Origin: Chitinophagaceae bacterium
GTDB taxonomy: Bacteria > Bacteroidota > Bacteroidia > Chitinophagales > Chitinophagaceae
Length of the DNA stretch: 39,407 nt
Direction: 5' to 3'
NCBI GenBank assembly: GCA_019247775.1
Contig: JAFBAN010000019.1
Span: 1 to 39,407 of the forward strand
Made by a program: the position numbers and the translations under genes. Within the stretch, counting starts at the first letter, position 1. The number at the start of each line of letters is the position of its first letter. The notes below the pieces were generated by a model, which had not been told where the DNA came from, did not search any database, and worked only from the letters and a program-made list of their open reading frames with translations. Shown here piece by piece: positions 9,956 to 18,512 of the stretch.

Positions 9956-10153
9956 TTACGGTTGCGTAGTAGGGGTCTGGTCCTTTTCTTTCATACCTTC
10001 TTCCAGTTCTTTCTTCACGTTGTTCTTAGCGTCGTTGAACTCACGGATGCCTTTACCGAGGCCGCGCATGAATTCAGGAATTTTCCTGCCACCAAATAAT
10101 ACAAGTACGACTACTGCGATCAGCAATATCTCTTGAAATCCTAAGTTGCCCAT
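9956..10153 (-). CDS. tatA: Sec-independent (Tat) protein translocase subunit TatA
   Basis: A 65-residue TatA/E protein: a short N-terminal membrane helix (about residues 6-20, [14 protein letters not shown]), the conserved [20 protein letters not shown] hinge and amphipathic helix, then a charged tail. It forms the pore component of the twin-arginine export pathway in the inner membrane. It has a consensus promoter (TTGG, 18-bp spacer, TAACTTTG) just upstream and is followed by gatA. Confidence 0.95.
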   Translation of the reverse strand: MGNLGFQEILLIAVVVLVLFGGRKIPEFMRGLGKGIREFNDAKNNVKKELEEGMKEKDQTPTTQP

Positions 10154-10173
10154 AGATGTTGTTTTAAGGAAAC

Positions 10174-10204
10174 CAAAGTTAAGGTAAAAGACCGGGCAGC
10201 CAAC
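10174..10204 (-). promoter_or_regulatory. Promoter of tatA-gatA
   Basis: On the minus strand TTGG (10203-10200) is followed after 18 bases by TAACTTTG (10181-10174), an exact TAnnTTTG box. The tatA ATG is 20 bases further on. Confidence 0.65.
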
Positions 10205-10224
10205 TAAATAATGTTATCCACTTC

Positions 10225-10259
10225 ACAAAAAACAGAAAGCCCGGAAAATCCAGGCTTTC
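10225..10259 (-). terminator. Rho-independent terminator of rplS
   Basis: On the minus strand a GAAAGCC-x-GG stem pairs with CC-x-GGCTTTC around an ATTTT loop and is followed by TG and a run of six T. It lies 23 bp after the rplS stop codon. Confidence 0.85.
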
Positions 10260-10282
10260 GTAATAGGTTTGAGGCGATACTA

Positions 10283-10633
10283 TTAGAAACGTTTTTCTTT
10301 AATACGTGCACTTTTACCGCTGCGCTCACGCAGGTAGTAGAGCTTGGCGCGACGCACTTTACCAGACTTGTTCAATACGATAGAATCGATATTCGGCGAC
10401 AGGATCGGGAACAGACGCTCAACGCCCACGCCATCAGAGATCTTGCGTACGGTAAAAGAGGCGGTAGCCCCATTGCCCTGCATCTTGATCACATCCCCAC
10501 GGAAGCTCTGGATACGCTCTTTGCCACCCTCTACGATCTTATAGTTAACGGTCACATTATCACCTGCCTTGAAAGACGGATGGCTTTTCTTCGTGGTCAA
10601 CTGGTCGTGTACAAACTGAACTGCTGCGTTCAT
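10283..10633 (-). CDS. rplS: 50S ribosomal protein L19
   Basis: A 116-residue L19, the usual length. It starts [16 protein letters not shown] and contains the conserved [43 protein letters not shown] and [15 protein letters not shown] blocks. It binds at the 30S-50S interface. The frame stays open upstream to 10708, but the extra 25 residues include the promoter (TACCTTTG at 10662-10655), so the ATG at 10633 is the start. A terminator follows. Confidence 0.96.
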   Translation of the reverse strand: MNAAVQFVHDQLTTKKSHPSFKAGDNVTVNYKIVEGGKERIQSFRGDVIKMQGNGATASFTVRKISDGVGVERLFPILSPNIDSIVLNKSGKVRRAKLYYLRERSGKSARIKEKRF

Positions 10634-10654
10634 AACTTTAATTTTTGCGGACGG

Positions 10655-10685
10655 CAAAGGTAGGGATGGGGAGGGGAAAATCCAA
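10655..10685 (-). promoter_or_regulatory. Promoter of rplS
   Basis: TTGG (10685-10682), a 19-bp spacer and TACCTTTG (10662-10655): a full Bacteroidota -33/-7 match, 21 bases before the rplS ATG. This is the best promoter in the window and decides the rplS start. Confidence 0.75.
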
Positions 10686-10723
10686 ATAAATCGGGAGTCT
10701 CCGTCCAATTTTAATAATCATTT

Positions 10724-10813
10724 GAGGGCTAAAGCCCCTTGGTCATTATACGAATTAACCCCAGCCTTAAGGCTGGGGTTAGAACAGAAATGATTTATTG
10801 GGCTTCAGCCCTC
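10724..10813. repeat. REP-like cruciform element
   Basis: The outer arms gagggctaaagccc (10724-10737) and gggcttcagccctc (10800-10813) are inverted. Between them sits a perfect 24-bp palindrome (10757-10780) with the core ccagccttaaggctgg. The same two hairpin types form the array at 19216-19480. It lies between rny and rplS. Confidence 0.85.
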
Positions 10814-10822
10814 CGGAAATGC

Positions 10823-12388
10823 TTACCTGGCTACATTGATCGCCCGCTTTTCCCTGATCACCGTAACCTTGATCTGGCCCGGGTAGGTCATTTCGGTCTG
10901 GATCTTCTGGGCTATCTCGAAACTGAGTTTGTCGCTGTCCATATCGGTTACCTTATCGGCTTCCACGATCACGCGGAGCTCGCGGCCGGCCTGGATGGCG
11001 TAGGCTTTTTCAACGCCGGGATAGGCCATGGCCAGGTTCTCGAGGTCTTTGATCCGCTGCAGGTATTGCTGCATGATCTCGCGGCGGGCGCCGGGGCGGG
11101 CGCCGCTGATGGCGTCGCAGGCCTGCACAATGGGAGAGATCACATACTGCATCTCCATCTCATCGTGGTGGGCGCCGATCGCATTCACAACGGCAGGGTT
11201 CTCGCCATATTTTTCAGCCAGCTTGGCGCCAAGCAGGGCATGGGTGAGTTCGGTTTCTTCATCGGGTACTTTGCCGATATCGTGGAGCAGCCCGGCGCGT
11301 TTGGCCAGCTTGGGGTTCATGCCCAGTTCTGCCGCCATCACTCCGCAGAGATTTGCCGTTTCGCGGCTATGCATGAGCAGGTTCTGGCCATACGAGGAAC
11401 GGAAACGCATTTTGCCGACGATCCGCACCAATTCCTTGTGCAGACCATGAATGCCCATCTCGATCACGGTACGCTCCCCTATCTCTATCACCTGCTCTTC
11501 GAGCTGGCGGCGGGTCTTCTCTACCACTTCTTCGATACGGGCCGGGTGGATGCGGCCATCGGATACCAGCCGCTGCAGGCTCAAACGGGCGATCTCCCTT
11601 CTCAGCGGATCGAATGAAGAAAGTACGATGGCTTCGGGTGTATCGTCAACGATCAGGTCAACCCCGGTAGCGGCTTCGATGGCGCGGATATTACGTCCCT
11701 CGCGGCCAATGATCTGGCCTTTGATCTCATCCGTTTCCAGGTTGAAAACGGTAACGGTATTTTCAATGGTAACCTCGGCTGCCGTACGCTGGATGGACTG
11801 GATAACGATCTTGCGGGCTTCCTTATTGGCTTTTACCTTGGCATCTTCGATGATCTCCTGCTGCAGGGTAAGGGCCTGGCTTTGGGCCTCATTCTTCAGG
11901 CTTTCCACCAGTTGTGAACGGGCTTCCTCGGCGCTGAGGCCGGCAATTTTCTCGAGCCGGCGAATATGTTCTTCCTGGTGTTTCTCCAGTTCGGTACGTT
12001 TCTGGTTCACCACTTCGATCTGGCGGTTGAGGTTTTCCTTGATAGCCTCGTTCTCCTTGATCTGTTTATCGAGATTGCTCTCTTTCTGGTTAATGCTGAT
12101 CTCTTTCTGTTTGGCGCGGCTTTCAGATTCGCCGATCTTGCGGTTACGCTCCAGCACTTCCCGGTCATGCTCGGCTTTCAGCTGTACGAACTTTTCTTTG
12201 GCCTCGAGCTGCTTCTCTTTCTTGATCGTTTCGGCCCTGAGTTCGGCCTCCTTGATAATGGTTTGTGCCTGTAATTCCGCTTCTGCTACCTGTTTTTTAG
12301 TGTCTTTGGCAAAGATCAGTTTACCCGCTATAAGTCCCACAACGAGGGCGGATACACCGGTTATGATGAGTATGAGGTTTTGGTCCAT
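10823..12388 (-). CDS. rny: Ribonuclease Y
   Basis: A 521-residue membrane-anchored endoribonuclease that initiates mRNA decay. The N-terminal transmembrane helix (about 4-26) is followed by a long coiled coil (about 30-205). A KH domain comes next, with [11 protein letters not shown] at 228-238. The HD phosphohydrolase domain contains the H369-D370 pair in LLHDIGK and GAHHDE further on. Length and order are those of the family. It is transcribed downstream of zapA, with stem element H1 in between, and is followed by a REP-like element. Confidence 0.97.
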   Translation of the reverse strand: MDQNLILIITGVSALVVGLIAGKLIFAKDTKKQVAEAELQAQTIIKEAELRAETIKKEKQLEAKEKFVQLKAEHDREVLERNRKIGESESRAKQKEISINQKESNLDKQIKENEAIKENLNRQIEVVNQKRTELEKHQEEHIRRLEKIAGLSAEEARSQLVESLKNEAQSQALTLQQEIIEDAKVKANKEARKIVIQSIQRTAAEVTIENTVTVFNLETDEIKGQIIGREGRNIRAIEAATGVDLIVDDTPEAIVLSSFDPLRREIARLSLQRLVSDGRIHPARIEEVVEKTRRQLEEQVIEIGERTVIEMGIHGLHKELVRIVGKMRFRSSYGQNLLMHSRETANLCGVMAAELGMNPKLAKRAGLLHDIGKVPDEETELTHALLGAKLAEKYGENPAVVNAIGAHHDEMEMQYVISPIVQACDAISGARPGARREIMQQYLQRIKDLENLAMAYPGVEKAYAIQAGRELRVIVEADKVTDMDSDKLSFEIAQKIQTEMTYPGQIKVTVIREKRAINVAR

Positions 12389-12575
12389 GGTTTTGGCATG
12401 TTTTAAAATAGTTCATATAGGTCTTGACACATCTCATTTTCCTGTAATAAGTAAATGATAGTGAGCGAAGATAAATAATAAGTGTGAAGAACAAGCGGGG
12501 CGGGCGAGAATTAGGGGGATGGAGACTCGGATCTTAGATTGGAAAATCTCGAAATCGAGGCGTTGCATTTAACTG
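12389..12575. other. Gap between rny start and repeat H1
   Basis: No gene is visible in this stretch. The first 90 bp upstream of rny are AT-rich and probably hold its 5' leader or promoter, but I see no exact TAnnTTTG box. The remainder is unremarkable sequence up to the inverted repeat. Confidence 0.4.
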
Positions 12576-12680
12576 CTCTGCGTAACTCCGCCTCTCCTGT
12601 TCTCTGCGGTGAAATATCGACTCACCCGGTTGCGGGGTAAATTTTACCGCAGAGAACAGGGAGGCAGAGATTGCGCAGAG
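12576..12680. repeat. Stem element H1 (ctctgcg family)
   Basis: A 40-bp left arm (12576-12615, beginning ctctgcg and ending ctctgcggtgaaat) pairs with a 40-bp right arm (12641-12680) with few mismatches. The element abuts the zapA stop codon. The same sequence type recurs at 20698-20780. Confidence 0.85.
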
Positions 12681-12681
12681 G

Positions 12682-12969
12682 TTACTGGGAGAGGGCGTTG
12701 TCGAGGAGCTTTTCGAGGGCGGAAAGTTTATCGCCGGTTTCCTGCCATTTTACCTGGTCCATTCCGCTGTTGTTCTGGTCGGTGGCGAACCAGAGCAATA
12801 CCATCGACACATAATCCTGCATATCCTTACCCGCGAACTGGGTCCGGAACTCGGCGATCTTCTCGTTGATCAGATTGGCGGTCTTGCGCAGTTTCTCCTC
12901 ATCCGCCGCCTCTATCTTGAGCCGGTATGTGCGGTCTGCGATGACGATGTTTACGGGCAGCAGCTCCAT
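12682..12969 (-). CDS. zapA: Cell division protein ZapA
   Basis: A 95-residue ZapA-family protein. The globular head (residues 1-45) includes VNIVIADRTYRLKIEAADEEKLRKTA, and a C-terminal helix for coiled-coil dimerisation follows. ZapA stabilises FtsZ bundles at the division ring. The gene order pheT - coiled-coil protein - zapA - rny supports the call. It lies 48 bp after the upstream coiled-coil gene, likely in one transcript. Confidence 0.9.
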   Translation of the reverse strand: MELLPVNIVIADRTYRLKIEAADEEKLRKTANLINEKIAEFRTQFAGKDMQDYVSMVLLWFATDQNNSGMDQVKWQETGDKLSALEKLLDNALSQ

Positions 12970-13017
12970 TTTATTTTAAATTTTGTGCCGCAAGGCGGGA
13001 TAAATTTTTAATAGTCA

Positions 13018-13308
13018 TTAAGTGTTCAACATTGCCAAACACTTATCGATCTCTTTCAGATATCCGTCGATGCGTTTACTCAGGACAGCCTTTTCGGTTT
13101 CGGAGAGCGGGGTGCCGGATCCCATTTTGAGCACATCTACCTGCTGGCGGATCGACTGCAGTGCCTGCTCTTTTTCCTGGTTAAGGTTTGCGGCCATGTC
13201 CAGCTCTTTTTTCAGTCGCTGGTTTTCTTTTTGCAGGGCAGCCTGCTGCCGGAGCAGCTGCTGTAGTTTATCCTGGATGTTCTTTATCTGAGATTCAATA
13301 TCAACCAT
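13018..13308 (-). CDS. Small coiled-coil protein, ZapB-like
   Basis: A 96-residue protein, almost wholly coiled coil from residues 5 to 60 (heptads of Leu/Ile with Gln/Lys-rich flanks), followed by a short helical segment. No signal peptide. It sits directly upstream of zapA, which suggests a ZapB-like partner in division, but size and coiled coil alone do not prove it. A TATCTTTA box lies 6 bases upstream of the ATG (13322-13315), close to the -7 consensus. Confidence 0.75.
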   Translation of the reverse strand: MVDIESQIKNIQDKLQQLLRQQAALQKENQRLKKELDMAANLNQEKEQALQSIRQQVDVLKMGSGTPLSETEKAVLSKRIDGYLKEIDKCLAMLNT

Positions 13309-13314
13309 GCTGAC

Positions 13315-13322
13315 TAAAGATA
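13315..13322 (-). promoter_or_regulatory. Candidate -7 box for the ZapB-like/zapA transcript
   Basis: TATCTTTA on the minus strand differs from TAnnTTTG only in the last base and is 6 bases before the ATG at 13308. I see no -33 element at normal spacing. Confidence 0.4.
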
Positions 13323-13378
13323 ATGGGCGTCAGGTCAAATAACGATTTTTTGCTGGGATTGTTATGCACCGAAAATCT

Positions 13379-13459
13379 TTTTACCGCAAAGGCGCAAAGA
13401 CACAAAGATGCGCCAGGATTCTTAGCGAAACATAGCGCCCTCGCGACTTTGCGGTAAAA
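13379..13459. repeat. Stem element H3 (ctttgcgg family)
   Basis: ttttaccgcaaag at the left end is mirrored by ctttgcggtaaaa at the right end, with imperfect pairing inside (cgcaaag/cacaaag words at 8-bp spacing). It lies between pheT (stop at 13467) and the ZapB-like gene. No T-run follows, so a simple terminator role is doubtful. Confidence 0.75.
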
Positions 13460-13466
13460 CGACGCG

Positions 13467-15884
13467 CTATTTCCGGATCTCCGCCCCGAGTTCGGTTTCA
13501 AATCCCTGGACGAGTTTGGCGATCATTGCATCCACTTCTTTGTCGGTAAGGGTCTTTTCCTCATCCGAAAATGTGAAGTTAATGGCCATCGATTTTTTAT
13601 CGGCGCCGAGTTTATCGCTTTCGAATACATCGAACAGCCGCATGGCGGTGAGTTTAGGGAGTTTCAGTTTTTTGACCAGGGTTTCGATCGATTCGTAGGT
13701 TGTACCCCGCGATACGACCATGGCAAGATCACGCTGCATTTCGGGGAACTTATTGACTTCGCGGTAGCGGATCTTCAGTTGTTGTACAGCGTCGAGTAAA
13801 ACTTCAAAATCCAGGTCCAGCACAAATACCGGCTGTTTGATGCCGAAATCCTGTAGTCGCGCACGGCCGATCTCACTGATCTCGCCAAATTGCTTCTTGC
13901 CCTGGCGCACCGACAATACCAGGTCCGCGCCTTCCAACCTGGAATAACCAATGCCGTTAACGCCGCATAAATGGAACAATGCATCGGACAGTCCTTTCAA
14001 CCGATAGAAATCCTGCTGCCTGCTTTTCTCCTGCCAGCTGTCTTCATGGTCAGCGCCTGTGATATAAAGACAAAGCTTTTCCCGTTCTGCATACACCCCT
14101 ACCGCACTGCTGCTATAGGTTTTGCCGAATTCAAAGAACTGCAGGTTGCTGTTCTTCCGGTTGATATTGTAAGCGATCGCTTCCAGGCCCGTTTCTACCA
14201 TCGAAGGCCGCAGTACATCCAGGTCTGCGCTGAGATTATTGATCATTTTCACCGATTGCGATAACACCTCTTCGCTGAAATATTTGCTGTTGGTGATGGA
14301 ATTGGTAAGTATCTCCACAAAGCCCTGTCCCACCAGCCACTCCGCTATCTTATCCTTCAACGCTTCCTTGAACCCGATCTGTTCCACTGCCGGACTGATG
14401 GTGATGGTAGCCGGGATCTCGATATTGTCCAGTCCATCGATCCGCAATACCTCTTCCACGATATCGGCGGGAATGGAAATATCGGATTTACTGTAAGGCA
14501 CAGCGATATGCAGTTCATCCTGGCGTTCCTGCAGGATCTCGAAACCAAGTGCCGTCAGGATCCGTTTTACTTTATCGGGATGGTAATTTTTACCGCTGAG
14601 TTTTTTCAGGTAATGGTTTTTCAGTACTACTTCCGCTTTTGGCTTCGGATCGGGATAGATGTCGACGATCTCACTGGAGATCTCGCCACCGGCGATCTCC
14701 TTGATAAGCATCGCTGCCCGCTTCAATACATTTACGGAGTTGGAAATATCCACGCCTTTTTCAAATCGGGTGGCGGCATCCGTACGCAGATCATGCCGCA
14801 CTGAGGTTTTGCGGATGCTGACCGGGTTGAAGCAGGCGCTCTCCAGGAATATCTTAGTAGTGCCTGCTTTCACCCCGCTTTTCGCCCCGCCGAAAACGCC
14901 GCCGATGCACATGGCTTCCCTGGTATTGCAGATCATCAGGTCTTCTGCGCTGAGCTTGCGTTCTTTTTCGTCCAGCGTGATGAACGGCGTTCCTTCCGGC
15001 AAATTCTGAACGATCACCTGCCCGCCCGTGATCGCATCCGCATCGAATGCATGCAGGGGCTGACCTGTTTCGTGCAGCACATAATTGGTGATGTCTACAA
15101 TATTGTTGATCGGCCGCTGTCCGATCGCCAGCAACCGGTTCTTCAGCCAGGCAGGCGATTCGGTTACGGTAAGGCCCGATAAGGCAACTCCTGTATATCG
15201 CGGACAGGCTTCGGGGTTTTTAACCGTTACTTTAATATTCAACCCGGTATTGTCTGTTTTAAAGCCGGCCTGGAACGGTGATTTCGGTTTGGCTTCCTGC
15301 TGGTGATGCGTAAGCCAGGCGCATACATCCCGAGCAACCCCGAAATGGCTCATCGCATCCATGCGGTTGGGGGTAAGACCAATCTCGTAGATCCAGTCGG
15401 AATAGGCTTCAAAATATTTTGTCACGGGTTCACCCGGCACGGCATCGGCAGGCAGCACGATGATGCCTGCATGGTCTTCACCCAGGCCGATCTCGTCTTC
15501 TGCGCAGATCATGCCCTGGCTTTCCTCGCCCCGGATCTTCGCCAGTTTCATGGTCAGCGGATCTCCCTTTAGTGGATGGATCGTTACGCCAGCTTTTGCC
15601 ACCACTACTTTTTGCCCGGCAGCAACATTGTTCGCGCCGCAAACGATCTGAAGCGGTGCATCCCCACCGGTATTCACTTTAGTCAGCTTGAGCTTATCGG
15701 CATTGGGATGGGGTGCGCATTCCAGTACTTCGCCCACCACCAGTCCGGCAAGTCCGCCTTTGATGCTCTCGTATCTCTTCAGGCTTTCCACTTCCAGGCC
15801 GATAGAGGTCAGGATCCGCGATAATTTTTCCGGGTCGATGGTTTCTGGGAGATAGTCGTGTAGCCAGTTGTAGCTGATCGTCAT
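13467..15884 (-). CDS. pheT: Phenylalanyl-tRNA synthetase beta subunit
   Basis: An 805-residue PheT that charges tRNA(Phe) as a PheS2-PheT2 tetramer (pheS is not in the window). The N-terminus carries the synthetase start MTISYNWLHDYLP and an EMAP/tRNA-binding domain (about 44-155, with HPNADKL at 59-65). A B3/B4 editing domain (about 215-385), a B5 domain (about 405-475), the catalytic-like core and a C-terminal FDX-ACB anticodon domain (about 710-804) follow. Length is normal. A TATTTTTG box lies 20 bp upstream. Confidence 0.97.
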   Translation of the reverse strand: MTISYNWLHDYLPETIDPEKLSRILTSIGLEVESLKRYESIKGGLAGLVVGEVLECAPHPNADKLKLTKVNTGGDAPLQIVCGANNVAAGQKVVVAKAGVTIHPLKGDPLTMKLAKIRGEESQGMICAEDEIGLGEDHAGIIVLPADAVPGEPVTKYFEAYSDWIYEIGLTPNRMDAMSHFGVARDVCAWLTHHQQEAKPKSPFQAGFKTDNTGLNIKVTVKNPEACPRYTGVALSGLTVTESPAWLKNRLLAIGQRPINNIVDITNYVLHETGQPLHAFDADAITGGQVIVQNLPEGTPFITLDEKERKLSAEDLMICNTREAMCIGGVFGGAKSGVKAGTTKIFLESACFNPVSIRKTSVRHDLRTDAATRFEKGVDISNSVNVLKRAAMLIKEIAGGEISSEIVDIYPDPKPKAEVVLKNHYLKKLSGKNYHPDKVKRILTALGFEILQERQDELHIAVPYSKSDISIPADIVEEVLRIDGLDNIEIPATITISPAVEQIGFKEALKDKIAEWLVGQGFVEILTNSITNSKYFSEEVLSQSVKMINNLSADLDVLRPSMVETGLEAIAYNINRKNSNLQFFEFGKTYSSSAVGVYAEREKLCLYITGADHEDSWQEKSRQQDFYRLKGLSDALFHLCGVNGIGYSRLEGADLVLSVRQGKKQFGEISEIGRARLQDFGIKQPVFVLDLDFEVLLDAVQQLKIRYREVNKFPEMQRDLAMVVSRGTTYESIETLVKKLKLPKLTAMRLFDVFESDKLGADKKSMAINFTFSDEEKTLTDKEVDAMIAKLVQGFETELGAEIRK

Positions 15885-15903
15885 AGGTTGCTTGCTTTCG
15901 GGG

Positions 15904-15933
15904 CAAAAATAGGGGTGAATGGTGAATGGTCAA
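15904..15933 (-). promoter_or_regulatory. Promoter of pheT, with its -33 element inside repeat C
   Basis: On the minus strand TTGA (15933-15930) is followed after 18 bases by TATTTTTG (15911-15904), an exact -7 box. The TTGA comes from a gtcaatg heptad of element C, so the repeat itself provides the upstream promoter half. Confidence 0.6.
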
Positions 15934-16144
15934 TGGTGAATGGCGATCGTGAGGCGGCAGACTTGAGACGTGAGGGGAGACGTGATGGTTTGAAAAAGGT
16001 TGGCCTGCCGAGTTTCGGGTCCATGGTCGATAGTCCATTGCGCAATGGACTATCGACCATGGACCACTGCCATCCCACCATTCACCGTTCACCATTCACG
16101 GCCCATCTCACGCCTCACGTCTGTCGCCTCACGTCTCACCTCCG
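15915..16144. repeat. Heptad element C with 48-bp perfect palindrome
   Basis: Almost the whole stretch reads as 7-bp words. Module X (15915-15942) has four gtgaatg-type units. Module Y (about 15950-15991) has tgaggcg/tgagacg/agacgtg words. A 27-bp non-repetitive spacer follows. A perfect 48-bp palindrome lies at 16018-16065 (centre attgcgcaat). Then come inverted X words (tcaccat, 16075-16101) and inverted Y words (acgcctc, acgtctc, 16103-16137). X and Y cannot both pair as one nested hairpin because their order is the same on both sides. Confidence 0.9.
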
Positions 16145-16502
16145 CGGTGTTTTTCAGCCGCATTGAACGGTGTTTTTCCAGTTACAATTTTCGCCACTGA
16201 TTTGCCGGCTTTCTGTTAGAAATCTTTCTGCACACTGTCTGTGAATTAACAGTTCAAAGGGTCGGAAAACTTTTGATTTTGGTGGATAACCATAGTAAAT
16301 TGTGTGAACAGCCCGCCTTTTCCTGTGAATTGACGCTGAAGAACCTGTGGATCAAAATTTGAAGCCAAAAGTTTTACGATGCAATTTTCTAACCCCTATA
16401 TTCGCTCCCCTTACCTGGCTGGTAACAATTTCGTAACACGGGATCAATATCGGCAAAGAAGAAAATACTTAACTAAAAACAACCAAAACTAACCCACTGA
16501 TC
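16145..16502. other. AT-rich dnaB upstream region with DnaA-box-like 9-mers
   Basis: No gene is visible in this stretch. A short direct repeat (cggtgtttttc at 16145 and 16168) is followed by near matches to the DnaA box TGTGGATAA, all in one orientation: TGTGAATTA (16240), GGTGGATAA (16281), TGTGAATTG (16324) and TGTGGATCA (16346). A candidate -7 box TATATTCG lies at 16397-16404, about 98 bp before the dnaB ATG. This may be the dnaB leader or, more speculatively, a DnaA-binding site. Confidence 0.35.
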
Positions 16503-18071
16503 ATGGATCTGACCAGCCTGAATAAAGACCGTAAGAGAAGGAAGACCGCGATAGACCTGAGCACCATGGTATATGGCAAAGTGCCGCCGCAGGCGAGGGA
16601 ACTGGAAGAAGCCGTACTGGGTGCGATCATGCTGGAGAAAAGCGCGTTCGATACCGTTACCGAGATCCTCAAACCCGAATGTTTTTATGTTGAGGCCCAC
16701 CAGCTGATCTACCGCGCCATGCAGGGCCTGCAGCAGAAAAGCATGCCCATCGATATCCTGACGGTAGTGGAAGAACTCAAATTCCGCGAACAGCTGGATG
16801 CGGTGGGCGGTCCATATTATGTGACCAAACTCACTAATGCCGTTGTTTCCACCGCCAATATCGAGGCCCATGGCCGTATCGTACTGCAGAAATTCATCCA
16901 GCGCGAACTGATCCGCATCAGCGGCGAGATCATCGGCGATGCTTATGAAGACAGCACCGATGTATTCGACCTGCTGGACGATAGCGAGACCAAGATGTTC
17001 AACATCACCAACAATTACCTCAAAAAGAATTTCGAAGATATCGGCAATGTGCTGGCCAAAACGATCAACCGGATCGATGAGCTGCGCACCAAGACCGAAG
17101 ATATTTCCGGCGTGCCCAGCGGTTTCGCGAGCATGGACCGGGTTACCTATGGCTGGCAGCCGACGGATCTGATCATTCTCGCAGCCCGTCCATCAGTAGG
17201 TAAAACCGCCTTCGCGCTGAACCTCGCGCGCAATGCGGCGTTGCATCCGACCAAGCCGGTGCCCGTTGGCTTCTTCTCGCTGGAAATGAGCGCCTCACAA
17301 TTGGTGCAGCGTATCCTTAGCGCCGAGAGCGAGATCAAGATGGCAAAGATCAGTCGCGGTAAGCTCGAGAACTACGAGTATGAGCAGCTGCTGAGCAAGG
17401 GCATCAAAAAACTGGAAGTAGCGCCGATCTTCATCGACGATACGGCCGCACTTAATATTTTCGAATTCCGCGCCAAGGCCAGGAGACTGGTGAATAAACA
17501 CAATGTTGGCGTGATCATCATCGATTACCTGCAGCTGATGAGCGGCACCGGCGATAAGGGCAGCAACCGCGAGCAGGAGATCAGCAATATCTCGCGTAAC
17601 CTGAAAGCGCTGGCCAAGGAACTAAATGTGCCGATCATTGCCTTGTCGCAGTTGAGCCGTGCGGTGGAAACCCGTAAGGAAAGCAAGATGCCGCAGCTGA
17701 GCGATCTGCGCGAATCGGGCGCCATCGAACAGGATGCGGATATGGTAATGTTCATTTATCGTCCGGAGTATTACGAAGTGATGAACAATGAGCACGGCGA
17801 AAGCACCCATGGAGAAACGCATATCCGGATCGCCAAGCATAGGAACGGTTCATTGGAAACGATCAAGCTGCGCGCGAAACTGGAGATCCAGAAATTCGAG
17901 GAATGGGATGGCGATGGCGGTATTCCCGGGCTGGGCAGTAACTGGAAACCGGTTGGTCCGCCTGCGCCGCCTGCTGCGGGTGGGGATGCGGGAAGATTGT
18001 TCATCCAGAAAGGTAGTAAGATGAATGGAGGTGATTTTGATGAGGGGTTTGAGAATGATGCGCCGTTTTAA
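16503..18071 (+). CDS. dnaB: Replicative DNA helicase DnaB
   Basis: A 522-residue hexameric helicase of the replication fork. The N-terminal primase-interacting domain covers about residues 28-130. The RecA-like helicase domain starts near 200, with Walker A RPSVGKT (229-235), the FSLEMS block (258-263), Walker B IIIDYLQL (338-345), SQLSRAVE and DLRESGAIEQDAD. It is an intact DnaB without an intein. The C-terminus beyond residue 480 is a Gly/Pro-rich linker ending in an acidic tip, DFDEGFENDAPF, that resembles the SSB C-terminal tip. It is divergent from pheT. Confidence 0.97.
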   Translation: MDLTSLNKDRKRRKTAIDLSTMVYGKVPPQARELEEAVLGAIMLEKSAFDTVTEILKPECFYVEAHQLIYRAMQGLQQKSMPIDILTVVEELKFREQLDAVGGPYYVTKLTNAVVSTANIEAHGRIVLQKFIQRELIRISGEIIGDAYEDSTDVFDLLDDSETKMFNITNNYLKKNFEDIGNVLAKTINRIDELRTKTEDISGVPSGFASMDRVTYGWQPTDLIILAARPSVGKTAFALNLARNAALHPTKPVPVGFFSLEMSASQLVQRILSAESEIKMAKISRGKLENYEYEQLLSKGIKKLEVAPIFIDDTAALNIFEFRAKARRLVNKHNVGVIIIDYLQLMSGTGDKGSNREQEISNISRNLKALAKELNVPIIALSQLSRAVETRKESKMPQLSDLRESGAIEQDADMVMFIYRPEYYEVMNNEHGESTHGETHIRIAKHRNGSLETIKLRAKLEIQKFEEWDGDGGIPGLGSNWKPVGPPAPPAAGGDAGRLFIQKGSKMNGGDFDEGFENDAPF

Positions 18072-18106
18072 GAGGGAAGTTCGACGTACCAGGGTAAGGT
18101 GCACAG

Positions 18107-18499
18107 ATGGAAATAAGAAAAAATAATCCTGGAAAAATGAGAAGCGCAATCGTTATTGCAATGCTGGGGTTCGGAGCCTGCCAATCACCCGAGCCACAGG
18201 TCAGCAAAGCAGATAGTCTGGTAACTGCGGTGAAAACTGAAACCGTCGAGCGAAACATAAAGAAAAAGGTTCTGGGTATCTGGACAACTGAAGGTGCCGA
18301 GAATGCAGTTTTTGATATCAGAACTGACTCTATCTACTATGTTGATCAGTTTGTTTCTTATAAATATGAATTGACTGACAGCGTTATCACAATCAATTAT
18401 CCCGACGGAACATTTCGAGGAATCATCCGTTTCAAAAAAGATACTATGTTGATCAATGGTGAAGCTGGAGAAATGAAGTATTGGAAGTTCAAAAAATAG
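18107..18499 (+). CDS. Small lipoprotein of unknown function
   Basis: A 130-residue protein with a lipoprotein-type signal: a basic n-region, the core AIVIAMLGFGA and Cys25, followed by QSPEP. A second in-frame ATG at 18137 would give a 15-residue signal and is a plausible alternative start. The mature part (about 45-130) looks like a small beta-rich domain with repeated strand pairs (VLGIWTTEG, SIYYVDQFVSYKYEL, FRGIIRFKKD, KYWKFKK), typical of lipocalin-like or DUF-type Bacteroidota lipoproteins. I do not recognise a family. It lies 35 bp after dnaB and 13 bp before rsmE. Confidence 0.7.
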   Translation: MEIRKNNPGKMRSAIVIAMLGFGACQSPEPQVSKADSLVTAVKTETVERNIKKKVLGIWTTEGAENAVFDIRTDSIYYVDQFVSYKYELTDSVITINYPDGTFRGIIRFKKDTMLINGEAGEMKYWKFKK

Positions 18500-18512
18500 T
18501 TTCACGATCAGC

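Noticed and set aside
10634..10708. 25-residue N-terminal extension of ribosomal protein L19
   Set aside because: It overlaps the rplS promoter; L19 starts at MNAAVQF with normal length.
11451..12458. 335-codon open frame opposite rny
   Set aside because: Shadow of the coiled-coil coding sequence; Ser/Leu-rich composition is expected from antisense reading.
12389..12680. 6S RNA or other structured RNA downstream of zapA
   Set aside because: The long stem here is nearly identical to the one after the GNAT-like gene at 20698, so it is a dispersed repeat rather than a unique RNA gene.
12576..12680. Rho-independent terminator of zapA
   Set aside because: The arms are 40 bp with a long loop and no T-run, and the same element occurs at other types of junction.
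15915..16144. CRISPR array
   Set aside because: Units are only 7 bp, have no spacers, and no cas gene is near.
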